Positions 26,271 to 35,912 of a stretch of DNA of 64,000 bases are shown piece by piece; positions within the stretch are counted from its first letter, which is position 1; each line of letters opens with the position of its first letter. Made by a program: the position numbers and the translations under genes. Source of the DNA: Rhizobium sp. BK650 (GTDB lineage Bacteria > Pseudomonadota > Alphaproteobacteria > Rhizobiales > Rhizobiaceae); assembly GCF_014195325.1 (NCBI RefSeq), contig NZ_JACIBK010000006.1, positions 62,001 through 126,000 of the forward strand, in the 5' to 3' direction. The notes under the pieces are model-generated. The model saw only the letters and a list, made by a program, of their open reading frames with translations, made no database searches and was not told the DNA's origin.

Positions 26271-27758
26271 ATGAAGACTGCAAGTTCATTTGCGACGCGC
26301 CTGCTGGTGGCCGCACTGCTGGCATCCGCCGCCGTCCCCGCAGCTGCCTTTGCCGATGGCTCCGCCACCGTCGGCGGCACTACCTTCGTCAACAAGGGTC
26401 TGGTCGGCATCGGCCGCATCCCGGCCAACCAGCGCGACAAGTTCGGCGAGACCTTCGGCTCCGGCTCCGGCATGGCGATCGATCCTTCCGCCTGGACGAA
26501 GGATGGTGTCTCCTACAAGGGCACGCTCTATCTGCTGCCGGATCGCGGCTATAACGTCGCCGGCACCACCGATTATCGTCCGCGCCTGAACACGCTATCG
26601 ATCGAATTCACACCAGTCGCCCCGGGCGCTACGTCAGAAGCCGGCAAGGAACAGTCGGGCGTCAAGGCGACGCTTGCCGATTCCATGCTGCTGCTCGACG
26701 ACAAGGGCAATGACATGACCGGTCTGGACCCACAATCAGGCGTTCGCGCTCCTTCGGGAGATTTTCCGCCGCTACCGCAAGCGACCAATGGCAAAGTCGC
26801 CCTCGACAATGAAGCGATTATCCGCATGGCCGATGGCACCATGTTCATCAGCGACGAATATGGTCCTTACATCTACCGCTTCTCGGCCGACGGTCATCTG
26901 ACCGGCGCAACACAGCCGCCGAAGGCCCTGCTGCCGATGCGCAAGGGCGTGCTGAACTTCGCCTCCAACAATCCCGGCCCCGGCGCTTCCGCACCCGATC
27001 CGAAAGATCCCGACACCGGCCGCCAGAACAACCAGGGCCTCGAAGGCATGGCCATGACGCCGGATGGCAAGTTCATCATTGCCGTTCTGCAGTCGGCCGC
27101 CCGTCAGGACGGCGGCGATTCCGGCGCGACCCGTCAGAATACCCGCGCCATGGTTTATGATGCCGCGGATCCTGATCATCTGAAGCTGGTGCACGAATAT
27201 GTCGTGCCGCTCCCCGTCTTCAAGAATGCCAAGGACAAGACGACGGTCGCCGCTGAGAGCGAGATCGTGGCTCTCTCCGATACGAGCTTCCTGATGCTTG
27301 CCCGCGACAGCGGCAACGGCCAGGGCCTGAAGGACGACACCTCGCTCTATCGTATCATCAGCATCGTCGATACCTCGGCGGCGACCGATATCGCCGGCAC
27401 GGATTTCGATGCCGACAAGCCGGCCGCCCCAAAGGGTGTCGTCGATGCCTCGATTACGCCAGCGAAGCTGACGCCCTTCATCGATCTCAATGATAAGACC
27501 AACCTAAGCCGCTTCGGCCTGCACAATGGCGCGCCCAACGACAAGAATAATCTGTCGGAAAAGTGGGAGGCCATGGGTCTCGCCAGCGTTCTCGATCCGA
27601 ACCTGCCCGACGACTATTTCCTGTTCGTCGCCAACGACAATGACTTCCTCACTCAGGACGGCTTCCAGGTTGGCGCGGCCTACAAGGCTGACGGGCGCGC
27701 CGATGTCGATACCATGTTCCAGGTCTATCAGGTCACTCTGCCGGGCCTGAAGAAGTGA
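26271..27758 (+). CDS. Secreted esterase-like/phytase-like protein
   Basis: 495 residues with a signal peptide (hydrophobic to about residue 24, AFA cleavage). The body resembles the esterase-like activity of phytase family (DUF4394/phytase-like beta-propeller): SGMAIDPSAWTKDG, LYLLPDRGYNV, MFISDEYGPYIYRFS near residue 210, NQGLEGMAMTPDGKFIIAVLQSA near 260 and EKWEAMGLASVL near 440. Probably a periplasmic or secreted phosphoesterase; substrate not known. ATG at 26271 follows GAGAGGA and starts the signal peptide; a longer reading adds a non-signal leader. A 206-bp gap before it holds no gene. Confidence 0.83.
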   Translation: MKTASSFATRLLVAALLASAAVPAAAFADGSATVGGTTFVNKGLVGIGRIPANQRDKFGETFGSGSGMAIDPSAWTKDGVSYKGTLYLLPDRGYNVAGTTDYRPRLNTLSIEFTPVAPGATSEAGKEQSGVKATLADSMLLLDDKGNDMTGLDPQSGVRAPSGDFPPLPQATNGKVALDNEAIIRMADGTMFISDEYGPYIYRFSADGHLTGATQPPKALLPMRKGVLNFASNNPGPGASAPDPKDPDTGRQNNQGLEGMAMTPDGKFIIAVLQSAARQDGGDSGATRQNTRAMVYDAADPDHLKLVHEYVVPLPVFKNAKDKTTVAAESEIVALSDTSFLMLARDSGNGQGLKDDTSLYRIISIVDTSAATDIAGTDFDADKPAAPKGVVDASITPAKLTPFIDLNDKTNLSRFGLHNGAPNDKNNLSEKWEAMGLASVLDPNLPDDYFLFVANDNDFLTQDGFQVGAAYKADGRADVDTMFQVYQVTLPGLKK

Positions 27759-27764
27759 GTCGCA

Positions 27765-27800
27765 TCAGCGGGCGGAACCAGAAACGGTCCCGTCCGCTGA
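27765..27800 (+). terminator. Hairpin terminator between convergent genes
   Basis: TCAGCGGGCGG and CCGTCCGCTGA form a long stem with an inner GGAACC/GGTCC pair, 6 bp after the phytase-like stop. The T-run after it is interrupted. Confidence 0.45.
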
Positions 27801-27848
27801 TCTTCACCTTTCGACGACACCACTACGAGTGCGATAGCGTCCGTTTTC

Positions 27849-28679
27849 TCAAGCTGCTTCATCCCAGACGGGTGCGAGGCCCTCCGGGCTGACGATGCGG
27901 CCGTCGGGTTTCGCCAATGCATGGATTGCCGCCATCTCTTCGGAAGAAAGTTCGAAATCGAAGATCGTCGCATTCTCCCGCGCGCGTTGTTCCGAGACGG
28001 TCTTGGAAAGCACGATCACATCCTGCTGCACAATCCAACGCAGCACGATCTGCGCGATCGATTTGCCATGCTTGGCGGCAATCTCCTGCAGCACGGCATC
28101 CTTGAACACCTTGCCGTCAGCCATGGCGTAATAGGCGGTCACCGCCATATTGAGCTCTCTAGCCGCGCGAAGCACCGGTGTCTGGTCGATATAGGGATGA
28201 TATTCGACCTGGTTCGTAACGATGGGCAGGCTGCTGAGCTTGACGGCCTGGCGCATCAGCTCCGTGTTGAAGTTCGACACGCCGATATGGCGCACCTTGC
28301 CCAGCTTCGCGACTTCGTTAAGTGCACCGATTTGCTCGGCAAGCGGCACGGCTTCGTTTGGCCAGTGAAGTAGCAGGAGATCCACATAGTCTGTCTTCAA
28401 CTTCGTCAGACTTTCGTCGACCGAAGCGACGAAGGCGTCGCGCTTGTAGTTCTCGACCCAGACCTTGGTAGTCAGGAAAATATCGGCGCGAGCGACGCCG
28501 GAACGGCGGATACCCTCGCCGACCTCGGCCTCATTCCCGTAGATCTGAGCGGTATCGATATGGCGATAACCGTTAGCGAGCACATGTGAGACCATGCGTT
28601 CAGCATCCGGTCCCGGTACGCGGAACGTGCCGAAACCGAGGGCGGGGATGGAGGCGCCGTTGGCGCTGATGAATTTCAT
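27849..28679 (-). CDS. Aldo/keto reductase (DkgB-like)
   Basis: 276 residues of the AKR TIM barrel. The catalytic tetrad regions are seen: GYRHIDTAQIYGNEAEVGEG (Asp, Tyr) near residue 37, LTTKVW (Lys) near 70 and LLLLHWP (His) near 102, then GVSNFN near 135 and a C-terminal NADPH-binding stretch. It resembles 2,5-diketo-gluconate reductase B and other methylglyoxal-reducing AKRs. AAAGGAAA precedes the ATG. It lies 23 bp after the MFS gene, so both are one transcript divergent from a LysR regulator. Confidence 0.9.
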   Translation of the reverse strand: MKFISANGASIPALGFGTFRVPGPDAERMVSHVLANGYRHIDTAQIYGNEAEVGEGIRRSGVARADIFLTTKVWVENYKRDAFVASVDESLTKLKTDYVDLLLLHWPNEAVPLAEQIGALNEVAKLGKVRHIGVSNFNTELMRQAVKLSSLPIVTNQVEYHPYIDQTPVLRAARELNMAVTAYYAMADGKVFKDAVLQEIAAKHGKSIAQIVLRWIVQQDVIVLSKTVSEQRARENATIFDFELSSEEMAAIHALAKPDGRIVSPEGLAPVWDEAA

Positions 28680-28702
28680 GTTGTTTCCTTTCGATGCAGA
28701 GA

Positions 28703-29896
28703 TCAGGCGGCGCTGCGGGCAACGACAACAGCCGGACTGGAGCGGCGATCAAGCGCGCCGCTCCAGATGGTGAGGCCAAGGGCAACAGCGACGAGCGCCG
28801 CGGCGATGAAAGGCGTGGCGCCCAACCCGAAACGGGACTCGACCACTAGACCGCCGATCCAGGCGCCCATGGCAATGCCGAGGTTGAAGGCGGCAATGTT
28901 GAGCGCCGAGGCGACATCGACCGCATTCGGCCGGAGCTGGCGCGCAAGCTGCACGACATAGAGCTGCAGACCCGGCACGTTGGCAAAGGACAGGGAGCCG
29001 AGAATCGCGAGCGTCGGGATGGTCAGCCAGGGAGAAACCGCCGTGAAGCCGAAGAGTACTAATACCAACGCCTGGGCAATGAACAGGAAGGTCAGTGCCT
29101 TAACCGGATCACGGTTGGAGATGCGCCCGCCGACGACATTGCCGATGGCGATCGCCACGCCGTAAAGCATCAGGATCAGGCCGATGGCCGAGGAGGCAAA
29201 GCCGGTGATCTGCTCGAGGATCGGCGCAAGGAAGGTGAAGGCAACGAAAGTGCCGCCATAACCGAGCGCCGTCATCGCATAGACGAGCAGCAGGCGACCA
29301 GTGGCAAGCACGCGGATCTGTTCGCCAATGCTGGCAGGCGGAGCTTTCTTGAGGTTTGACGGCAGCAGCAAGGCGATCGCGGCAAAGGCAATCACACCGA
29401 GGCCGGCAACGACGGCAAAGGTGGTGCGCCAGCCGAAGGTCTGGCCGATGAACGTGCCGAGCGGAACACCGGTCACGATGGCGACCGTCAGACCCATGAA
29501 CATCATGGCGATGGCCGATGCCCGACGGTTTTCCGGCACCAGATCGGCGGCGATCGTCGAGCCGACTGAGAAGAAGACGCCATGCGCGAAAGCCGAGACG
29601 ACACGCGCGATCAGCAACACCTCATAACCGGGGCTGAGCGCGGCGATGATATGGCCCACAATGAAGAGTGCCATCAGCCCGAGCAAAAGCGGCTTGCGCT
29701 CGATCCGCCCGGTCAGGGCCGTCAGGATCGGTGCGCCGAAGGTGACGCCGAGCGCATAGACGCTGACAATAAGGCCGGCGAGCGGCAGGGTGATGTGGAG
29801 GTCGTCGGCAACCGTCGGCAGCAGACCGACGATGACGAACTCCGTCGTCCCGATCGCATAGGCCGCGATCGTCAATGCAAAAAGTGCGAGTGGCAT
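28703..29896 (-). CDS. MFS transporter (DHA1/AraJ-like)
   Basis: 397 residues with 12 predicted membrane segments. The N-terminal TTEFVIVGLLPTVADDL motif and GRIERKPLLLGLMALF loop, with LVPENRRASAIAMMF in the middle, mark the drug/H+ antiporter DHA1 or sugar-efflux (AraJ/YdhP) group. Substrate unknown. First gene of an MFS-AKR pair divergent from lysR, 119 bp apart, so it is probably the regulator's target. Confidence 0.88.
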   Translation of the reverse strand: MPLALFALTIAAYAIGTTEFVIVGLLPTVADDLHITLPLAGLIVSVYALGVTFGAPILTALTGRIERKPLLLGLMALFIVGHIIAALSPGYEVLLIARVVSAFAHGVFFSVGSTIAADLVPENRRASAIAMMFMGLTVAIVTGVPLGTFIGQTFGWRTTFAVVAGLGVIAFAAIALLLPSNLKKAPPASIGEQIRVLATGRLLLVYAMTALGYGGTFVAFTFLAPILEQITGFASSAIGLILMLYGVAIAIGNVVGGRISNRDPVKALTFLFIAQALVLVLFGFTAVSPWLTIPTLAILGSLSFANVPGLQLYVVQLARQLRPNAVDVASALNIAAFNLGIAMGAWIGGLVVESRFGLGATPFIAAALVAVALGLTIWSGALDRRSSPAVVVARSAA

Positions 29897-29985
29897 GAGA
29901 GTGCCCCGATGAATTTGCGGTTCTTGTTCGGACCGGAATATGGGCGTGGCGCACTCTATCGATAATCACATATAATGGCTCAACA

Positions 29986-30004
29986 CTTGTGAATTGAATT
30001 CAAG
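29986..30004. promoter_or_regulatory. Candidate LysR box
   Basis: CTTG-N11-CAAG, containing the T-N11-A core of LysR-type sites and the palindrome TTGAATTCAA, lies 11 bp before the lysR ATG and 90 bp from the MFS start. Confidence 0.5.
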
Positions 30005-30015
30005 ATGGAGAGCGC

Positions 30016-30912
30016 ATGGATAACCGCATCGGCGAGATGGACGTCTTCGTGCAGGTAGCTGAATTGCGAAGCTTCTCAGCCGCCGGCCGCAAGCTGCGGC
30101 TTTCGCCCTCCGCCGTCAGCAAGCTCGTCACGCGGCTGGAGGATCGTCTCGGCACACGTTTACTGGTACGCACCACCCGCGCTCTGCAGCTGACGCCGGA
30201 AGGTGAAATCTATCTCGAACGCTCCCGCCGCATCCTCTCGGAGATCGAGGAAACGGAACGCGCTGTATCAGCTGGTGGAACGACGGTGGCGCGTGGTCGA
30301 CTGCGCGTCAGCTCGTCGGTCGCCTTCGCCGTTCGCTACATCGTGCCGCTGGTCCCGGATTTCCTGAAGCTCTATCCGGAGGTCGATCTCGACCTCGCAC
30401 TCAACGACGGCATCATCGATATCGTCGGCGAGCGCGCGGATATCGCCATCCGCTCCGGTGCATTGCGCGATTCCTCGCTGAAGGCACGCAAACTGCTCGA
30501 AAGCCGGCGTGTTATCGTCGCTTCTCCCGATTATCTGAAAAGCGCAGGCACACCGGAAAGGCCTGAGGATCTCCACCGTCACAACTGCCTGACCTTCAGC
30601 TTCCGCTCGACCGCGGAAGAATGGCCATTCCGAGATCCCAAGAATGGCGACCGCTTCTCTAGACCCGTCTTCGGCAACCTCGAAACCAATAACGGACCGA
30701 CCGCACGCAGCCTTTGCCTCGCCGGACTCGGGCTTGCTCGCGTCGGCCAATTCCATGTACAGCCGGATATTGATGCCGGAACCCTTGTGCCCGTGCTGGA
30801 AGCCTATAATCCTGAGGATATCGAACTCATCCATGCCGTCTATCCCGGCCACGAGCATCTTGCGGCCCGCATCCGGGCTTTCATCGATTTCCTGGTCAAG
30901 AACATCCGTTAG
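30016..30912 (+). CDS. LysR-family transcriptional regulator
   Basis: 298 residues. The N-terminal winged HTH is at about 8-65 (FVQVAELRSFSAAGRKLRL, then SPSAVSKLVTRLEDRLG). It is followed by a linker helix and the periplasmic-binding-like effector domain (SSSVAFAVRYIVPLVPDFLKLYPEVDLDLAL from about 95). The AALRSFSxAG pattern places it with the CrgA/PtrR-type LTTRs. GGAGAGCGC precedes the ATG. It likely regulates the divergent MFS-AKR genes and itself. Confidence 0.93.
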   Translation: MDNRIGEMDVFVQVAELRSFSAAGRKLRLSPSAVSKLVTRLEDRLGTRLLVRTTRALQLTPEGEIYLERSRRILSEIEETERAVSAGGTTVARGRLRVSSSVAFAVRYIVPLVPDFLKLYPEVDLDLALNDGIIDIVGERADIAIRSGALRDSSLKARKLLESRRVIVASPDYLKSAGTPERPEDLHRHNCLTFSFRSTAEEWPFRDPKNGDRFSRPVFGNLETNNGPTARSLCLAGLGLARVGQFHVQPDIDAGTLVPVLEAYNPEDIELIHAVYPGHEHLAARIRAFIDFLVKNIR

Positions 30913-30974
30913 AAAACCCGGAGCAGCATAACGCCGTCATCGCCCTGTCACGGACCAACGATAGCGAGCGCTTC

Positions 30975-31532
30975 ATGCCAATTGAAATCCATCCGCCACG
31001 ACAAAGCTGGGCAGACGACTTCCTCGGCCTGAAACAATCCCTGCTGCGCGCGGCACCTGCTGGCGCGGCAATCCATCATATTGGCTACACCGCAGTTCCC
31101 GGCCTTGCGGCGAAGGACATCATCGACATTCAGGTGAGTGTCGATGTTCTTGATCTCGTCGATGAAGCCGCGTTCGAGCAGGAAGGGTTCAAGAGCCGTT
31201 CGTTCGTAAGCGATCATTGCCCACCGGGTCTCGATCTGGCCGAAAATGAGTTGAGAAAGCTGTTCTTCAAAAGCGCGGGCCGTCCTGCCAATATCCATAT
31301 TCGTGAAAAGGGCCGCTTCAATCAGCGCTACGCGCTTCTCTGCCGGGACTTCTTGCGCGCCCATCCAACGGCGGCTGCCGCCTACGGGCTGATCAAGCAG
31401 CGTCTCGCTGGCTTTTTCCCTGACAATGCCGATGCCTATTACGACATCAAGGATCCTGTCTTCGATATCATCATGGAAGGCGCTTACGACTGGGCGAAGC
31501 TGACCGGCTGGACCGAGCCACCGGGCGATTGA
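30975..31532 (+). CDS. GrpB family (UPF0157) protein
   Basis: 185 residues of the nucleotidyltransferase-like GrpB family: HHIGYTAVPGLAAKDIIDIQVSV near residue 35 corresponds to the family's GSTAVPGLxAKPxIDI motif. RPANIHIREKG and the C-terminal YDIKDPVFDIIMEGAYDWA are also typical. Biochemical role unproven; some members are linked to dephospho-CoA or nucleotide transfer. The family's usual GST is GYT here. It runs opposite to the 6S RNA-zapA unit and converges with it. Confidence 0.87.
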   Translation: MPIEIHPPRQSWADDFLGLKQSLLRAAPAGAAIHHIGYTAVPGLAAKDIIDIQVSVDVLDLVDEAAFEQEGFKSRSFVSDHCPPGLDLAENELRKLFFKSAGRPANIHIREKGRFNQRYALLCRDFLRAHPTAAAAYGLIKQRLAGFFPDNADAYYDIKDPVFDIIMEGAYDWAKLTGWTEPPGD

Positions 31533-31555
31533 AAACAGAGCTTGTCGGAAGATAT

Positions 31556-31754
31556 CCACGCGGCTCACAGGGAACTCGCCGGAAAGAGAAGGTGCGATCC
31601 ACGCAACCGGTGGAAACTTTCGATCCTGGGCGCCTACGAAAGTAGGTGGGCGCCGTGTGTCCAGACCCACGAGCCCGGACAGGGACAGCTCCCTAAGGAT
31701 CGGGTATGGCCCCGAGGATTCATTTGTTCCTGTCGAGAAGCACAGACCGCGACG
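31556..31754 (-). ncRNA. ssrS: 6S RNA (SsrS) candidate
   Basis: A long interrupted hairpin lies 56 bp downstream of zapA on the same strand, the usual alphaproteobacterial position of 6S RNA. Visible pairings from outside in: CGCGG 31559-31563 with CCGCG 31747-31751, ACAGG about 31567-31571 with CCTGT about 31729-31733, and CGATCCT 31621-31627 with AGGATCG 31696-31702. Inner elements are the GGCGCC/GTAG hairpin at 31629-31654 and AGGGA/TCCCT at 31681-31694. This gives a closing stem, a large bubble and a terminal hairpin, as in 6S RNA, which traps sigma-70 RNA polymerase. Ends are approximate. Confidence 0.72.
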
Positions 31755-31810
31755 CAGAATATAGGGGCATTTATCTCGGCGCACCAGTGGGGCACTGGTG
31801 CTGTCCCAAA

Positions 31811-32197
31811 TTAATTGAGTTCGGCTGGCGTGCGACCATTCAATTTGTCCGTGATGCCCTGAATGCGACCCGTCACTTCCGAAAGCACTGCAGCAATGCC
31901 TTCCTCGGTTCGGGCAGTCGCTGCGAGCACGGTATCGCGGTTGCTGCGGAGCGTCTCCAGCTCCGATTCCAGCCCAGCGACGCGCCGCGTCAGCTCCGAG
32001 ATTTCGTCCATCACCATGATGCCGGCCATTACGGTGATCCGGAGATCGCCAATCTCGCCGAACTGTCCCTTGAGATGACCGACATAACGGTCGAAACGGG
32101 TCGCAAGGTCGGTCAGGTGATCTTCCTGCCCCTCTTCGCAGGCCATGCGATAGGCTTTGCCGTCGATCGTTACCGTTACCTGCGCCATGTCTTCCAA
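31811..32197 (-). CDS. zapA: Cell division protein ZapA
   Basis: 128 residues. The N-terminal ZapA fold is seen as VTVTIDGKAYRMACEEGQEDHLTDLATRFDRYV; the middle and C-terminus form a coiled coil (MDEISELTRRVAGLESELETLRSN). ZapA cross-links FtsZ filaments at the division ring. It lies 6 bp after a DUF4164 coiled-coil gene on the same strand and is followed by 6S RNA, a widely conserved order. Confidence 0.92.
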   Translation of the reverse strand: MEDMAQVTVTIDGKAYRMACEEGQEDHLTDLATRFDRYVGHLKGQFGEIGDLRITVMAGIMVMDEISELTRRVAGLESELETLRSNRDTVLAATARTEEGIAAVLSEVTGRIQGITDKLNGRTPAELN

Positions 32198-32203
32198 GTC
32201 CTC

Positions 32204-32479
32204 TTAGCGGTCAAGAACCGCGCGGATCGTTTCCATCGCCGTCACCAGCCGACGCGAAACCTCGCGGTTGACCTCTTCCAGCCGGTTTGCGCGGAACTCG
32301 GCCTGGTCCAGTTCCTGGGCAAGGCGCGAGCGGTCGGCATGCACGCGACGAACCTCGCCTTCGATCTCGCCTTGCTCGCGCTGGCGTTCGATGCGCATGT
32401 CCACGGCGTTCTCGAGGCTCGAGATCGCCTGTTTCAGCTCCATAAGCGCCGCTTCGATGGTTTTGCCGTTAGGCGTCAT
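32204..32479 (-). CDS. DUF4164 coiled-coil protein
   Basis: 91 residues, almost entirely helical: KTIEAALMELKQAISSLENAV followed by a charged Arg/Glu-rich coiled coil. It fits DUF4164, a small rhizobial protein encoded directly before zapA, so a division-linked role is plausible by context only. ATG at 32479 has GGAAGAGA upstream; a longer reading adds ten residues. Confidence 0.82.
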   Translation of the reverse strand: MTPNGKTIEAALMELKQAISSLENAVDMRIERQREQGEIEGEVRRVHADRSRLAQELDQAEFRANRLEEVNREVSRRLVTAMETIRAVLDR

Positions 32480-32714
32480 GTCTCTTCCGGTTCCCCGCAC
32501 AAGACCCACGAATCGGCTTCCGCCGCCGACCCTATATTTTCAAAAGGATACGCAGCTAGCTTCGAGCACGTCAATAAAGGCTCCCGGCTCGCCCCCGGCC
32601 TATTCTGTGGATGAGCGATTTACAGAAGCCTGTCACACAAAATTCGTCTTTTGTAAAACTCGACGGTCAAATGTCAAAAATCATCGCACCTAGCCTTCAA
32701 ACGGCTTCCATTTT

Positions 32715-32742
32715 GTTGACTTGGCCGTTCCAACTGCTATGT
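32715..32742 (+). promoter_or_regulatory. Predicted sigma-70 promoter of tkt
   Basis: GTTGAC (32715-32720), 16 bp, CTATGT (32737-32742) is close to the rhizobial housekeeping consensus CTTGAC-N17-CTATAT, about 65 bp before tkt. The rest of the 329-bp gap between the divergent DUF4164 and tkt genes holds no gene. Confidence 0.5.
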
Positions 32743-32808
32743 CTCGACCGCTCTTTGATGGTCTTGGCAGGCTCGAGGCCATCCCAACTCGGAACCAGCG
32801 GAAAAGCC

Positions 32809-34782
32809 ATGACCTCACGCGAACAAAACGATCGGATGGCGAATGCGATCCGATTCCTTTCCATGGATGCTGTCGAAAAGGCGAATTCCGGCCACCCGGG
32901 CATGCCGATGGGCATGGCAGACGTGGCAACTGTCCTCTTCACCAAATATCTCCGCTTCGATCCCAAGAAGCCGCACTGGCCGAACCGCGACCGTTTCGTG
33001 CTATCTGCAGGCCACGGCTCGATGCTGCTCTACTCGCTGCTCTATTTGACCGGCTATCCGGACATGACGGTCGAAGACCTGAAGCAGTTCCGCCAGCTCG
33101 GGTCCAAGACCGCCGGCCATCCGGAATATGGTCATGCCACCGGCATCGAAACCACCACCGGTCCGCTCGGCCAGGGCATTGCCAATGCTGTTGGCATGGC
33201 GATCGCCGAGCGCAAGCTGCGCGACGAATTCGGTCCGGACCTGCAGGATCACTATACCTACGTCATCAATGGCGACGGCTGCCTGATGGAAGGCATCAGC
33301 CATGAGGCGATCGCCCTTGCCGGTCACCTGAAGCTGAACAAGTTGATCCTTTTCTGGGACAACAACTCGATCACTATCGACGGCGCCGTGTCGCTGTCGG
33401 ACTCGACCGACCAGATCGCCCGCTTCAAGGCTGTTCACTGGAATACGATCGAGATCGACGGTCACGACCAGGCCGCCATCGCCGACGCGATCGAAGCCGC
33501 CCACAAATCTGATCGCCCAACCTTCATCGCCTGCAAGACGGTCATCGGCTTCGGCGCTCCGAACAAGCAGGGCACCCATAAGGTGCACGGCAACCCGCTC
33601 GGCGCCGACGAAATCGCCGCCACTCGCAAGGCGCTGAATTGGGAATACGAACCCTTTGTCGTCCCCTCCGACATCCTCGATGCATGGCGCGCCGCCGGCA
33701 CGCGCTCCGACAATATCGTCAAGGCATGGGAAGAAACGCTTGCCAAGTCGCCGGCGAAGGCTGAGTTCACCCGTCGTTTTGCCGGCGAGCTACCGGAAGG
33801 TTTCGACAAGGCGATCGACGACTACAAGAAGAAGCTCGCCGAAACTAAGCCCACGATTGCCTCCCGCAAGGCATCGGAAGATGCGCTCGAAATCATCAAC
33901 GGCTTCGTGCCGGAAACGCTCGGCGGCTCGGCCGACCTGACGCCGTCGAACAATACCAAGACCAGCCAGATGCATTCGATCACGCCGACGGATTTCGCCG
34001 GCCGCTACATGCACTGGGGCATTCGCGAGCACGGCATGGCCTCTGCCATGAACGGCATCGCACTCCATGGCGGCCTGATCCCTTACGGCGGCGGCTTCCT
34101 GATCTTCTCGGATTATTGCCGTCCGCCGATCCGCCTCGCCTCGCTCATGGGCATCCGTGTCATCCACGTGCTTACCCATGACTCGATCGGCGTTGGCGAG
34201 GACGGCCCGACTCACCAGCCTGTCGAACAGATCGCCGGCCTGCGTGCGGTGCCAAACTTGCGCGTCTTCCGCCCGGCCGACGCGGTCGAAACAGCGGAAT
34301 GCTGGCAGATCGCCATGAAGAGCAAGGATCATCCGTCCGCTCTGGCTCTCACCCGTCAGAACCTGACGACGGTCCGCACAGAGTATAATGAGAAGAACCT
34401 CTGCGAACTCGGCGCTTATACGCTCGCCGGCAATGCCGAAGCCAAAGTCACGATCTTCGCCTCCGGCTCAGAAGTGGAAGTTGCCGTTGCTGCGCGCGCA
34501 ACACTCGAAGGCAAGGGGGTCAGCACCCGCGTCGTTTCCGTTCCCTGCACGGAACTCTTCTTCGAGCAGCCGGATGCCTACCGCAAGGACGTGATCGGCA
34601 ACTCGCCGGTCAAGATTGCCGTCGAAGCTGCCGTCCGCGAAGGCTGGGACGCCTTCATCGGTCCGGAAGGCACCTTTGTCGGCATGAAGGGCTTCGGCGC
34701 CTCCGGTCCGGCAAAGAAGGTCTTCGAACATTTTGGCATCACGGCTGACGCCGTCGTTGCCGCTGCAGAAGCGAAGCTTTAA
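32809..34782 (+). CDS. tkt: Transketolase
   Basis: 657 residues. Thiamine diphosphate enzyme of the non-oxidative pentose phosphate and Calvin-type rearrangements, moving two-carbon units. It shows [16 protein letters not shown] near residue 24, the [13 protein letters not shown]hDP/Mg motif near 150, the central pyrimidine domain and a complete C-terminal domain. ATG at 32809 has GGAAAAG upstream and gives the standard length; an in-frame ATG 198 bp upstream would place the promoter inside the gene. First gene of a carbon cluster, 66 bp before gap. Confidence 0.96.
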   Translation: MTSREQNDRMANAIRFLSMDAVEKANSGHPGMPMGMADVATVLFTKYLRFDPKKPHWPNRDRFVLSAGHGSMLLYSLLYLTGYPDMTVEDLKQFRQLGSKTAGHPEYGHATGIETTTGPLGQGIANAVGMAIAERKLRDEFGPDLQDHYTYVINGDGCLMEGISHEAIALAGHLKLNKLILFWDNNSITIDGAVSLSDSTDQIARFKAVHWNTIEIDGHDQAAIADAIEAAHKSDRPTFIACKTVIGFGAPNKQGTHKVHGNPLGADEIAATRKALNWEYEPFVVPSDILDAWRAAGTRSDNIVKAWEETLAKSPAKAEFTRRFAGELPEGFDKAIDDYKKKLAETKPTIASRKASEDALEIINGFVPETLGGSADLTPSNNTKTSQMHSITPTDFAGRYMHWGIREHGMASAMNGIALHGGLIPYGGGFLIFSDYCRPPIRLASLMGIRVIHVLTHDSIGVGEDGPTHQPVEQIAGLRAVPNLRVFRPADAVETAECWQIAMKSKDHPSALALTRQNLTTVRTEYNEKNLCELGAYTLAGNAEAKVTIFASGSEVEVAVAARATLEGKGVSTRVVSVPCTELFFEQPDAYRKDVIGNSPVKIAVEAAVREGWDAFIGPEGTFVGMKGFGASGPAKKVFEHFGITADAVVAAAEAKL

Positions 34783-34785
34783 AGA

Positions 34786-34803
34786 AAGTGCCTTCGGGCA
34801 CTT
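34786..34803 (+). other. TTCG-capped hairpin between tkt and gap
   Basis: AAGTGCC-TTCG-GGCACTT is a perfect 7-bp stem with a stable UUCG loop just after the tkt stop. No T-tract follows, so it is more likely an mRNA processing or stability element than a full terminator. Confidence 0.55.
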
Positions 34804-34848
34804 CCTCAGCTAATATCAGCAAGCCCCACCTCTAGGGAGTAAATGCAC

Positions 34849-35859
34849 ATGACAGTCAAGGTTGCCATCAACGGTTTCGGACGTATCGGCCGCAACGTCC
34901 TCCGCGCCATTGTCGAATCCGGCCGTACCGACATCGAAATCGTCGCGATCAACGACCTCGGACCGGTCGAGACCAACGCCCACCTGCTTCGTTACGACTC
35001 TCTTCACGGCAAGTTCCCGGCCGAAGTGAAGGTGGAAGGTGACACGATCATTGTCGGCAATGGCAGGCCGATCAAGGTCACCGCGATCAAGGATCCGGCA
35101 ACCCTTCCCCATCGGGAATTGGGTGTCGACATCGCGATGGAGTGCACCGGCATCTTCACCGCCCGTGACAAGGCTGCCGCTCACCTGACGGCTGGCGCCA
35201 AGCGGGTCATCGTTTCGGCTCCTGCCGACGGCGCTGACCTGACGGTCGTCTTCGGCGTCAACCACGACCAGCTCACCAGGGAGCATCTGGTCATCTCCAA
35301 CGCCTCCTGCACCACCAACTGCCTCGTGCCGGTCGTGAAGGTTCTCGACGACGCCGTCGGCATCGACCACGGCTTCATGACGACCATTCACTCCTACACT
35401 GGTGATCAGCCGACGCTCGACACGATGCACAAAGATCTGTATCGCGCCCGCGCCGCTGCGCTTTCGATGATCCCGACCTCGACGGGCGCCGCAAAGGCCG
35501 TCGGTCTCGTTTTGCCGCACCTCAAGGGCAAGCTCGACGGCACGTCGATCCGCGTTCCGACCCCGAACGTTTCGGTCGTCGACTTCAAGTTCGTTGCCAA
35601 GAAGGCCACGTCCGTCGGCGAAATCAACGAAGCGATCAAGGCCGCTTCCAACGGCGCCCTGAAGGGCATCCTCGGTTATACCGACGAGCCGCTGGTTTCG
35701 CGTGACTTCAACCACGACAGCCATTCCTCGATCTTCGCTACCGATCAGACGAAGGTCATGGAAGGCAACTTCGTGCGCGTCCTGTCCTGGTACGACAACG
35801 AGTGGGGCTTCTCCAGCCGTATGTCCGACACGGCTGTTGCCTTCGCCAAGCTGATCTAA
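34849..35859 (+). CDS. gap: Glyceraldehyde-3-phosphate dehydrogenase
   Basis: 336 residues. NAD-dependent phosphorylating GAPDH: N-terminal [16 protein letters not shown], catalytic Cys154 in [12 protein letters not shown], and the C-terminal [13 protein letters not shown]. The ATG at 34849, nine bases after AGGGAG, is preferred to one six bases upstream, which would be too close to that site. It ends in a strong terminator, so it is probably cotranscribed with tkt but not with pgk. Confidence 0.97.
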   Translation: MTVKVAINGFGRIGRNVLRAIVESGRTDIEIVAINDLGPVETNAHLLRYDSLHGKFPAEVKVEGDTIIVGNGRPIKVTAIKDPATLPHRELGVDIAMECTGIFTARDKAAAHLTAGAKRVIVSAPADGADLTVVFGVNHDQLTREHLVISNASCTTNCLVPVVKVLDDAVGIDHGFMTTIHSYTGDQPTLDTMHKDLYRARAAALSMIPTSTGAAKAVGLVLPHLKGKLDGTSIRVPTPNVSVVDFKFVAKKATSVGEINEAIKAASNGALKGILGYTDEPLVSRDFNHDSHSSIFATDQTKVMEGNFVRVLSWYDNEWGFSSRMSDTAVAFAKLI

Positions 35860-35880
35860 GCTTCCGGCTGAAAGATTAGG

Positions 35881-35912
35881 AAACGGCTCGGGAAACCGGG
35901 CCGTTTTGTTTT
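35881..35912 (+). terminator. Rho-independent terminator after gap
   Basis: AACGGCTCGG and CCGGGCCGTT arms with a GAAA loop, then TTTTGTTTT, 22 bp after the gap stop. Confidence 0.9.

Noticed and set aside
30948..31784. A reverse-strand frame across grpB and the 6S RNA
   Set aside because: It overlaps grpB and a structured RNA, and its translation is not domain-like.
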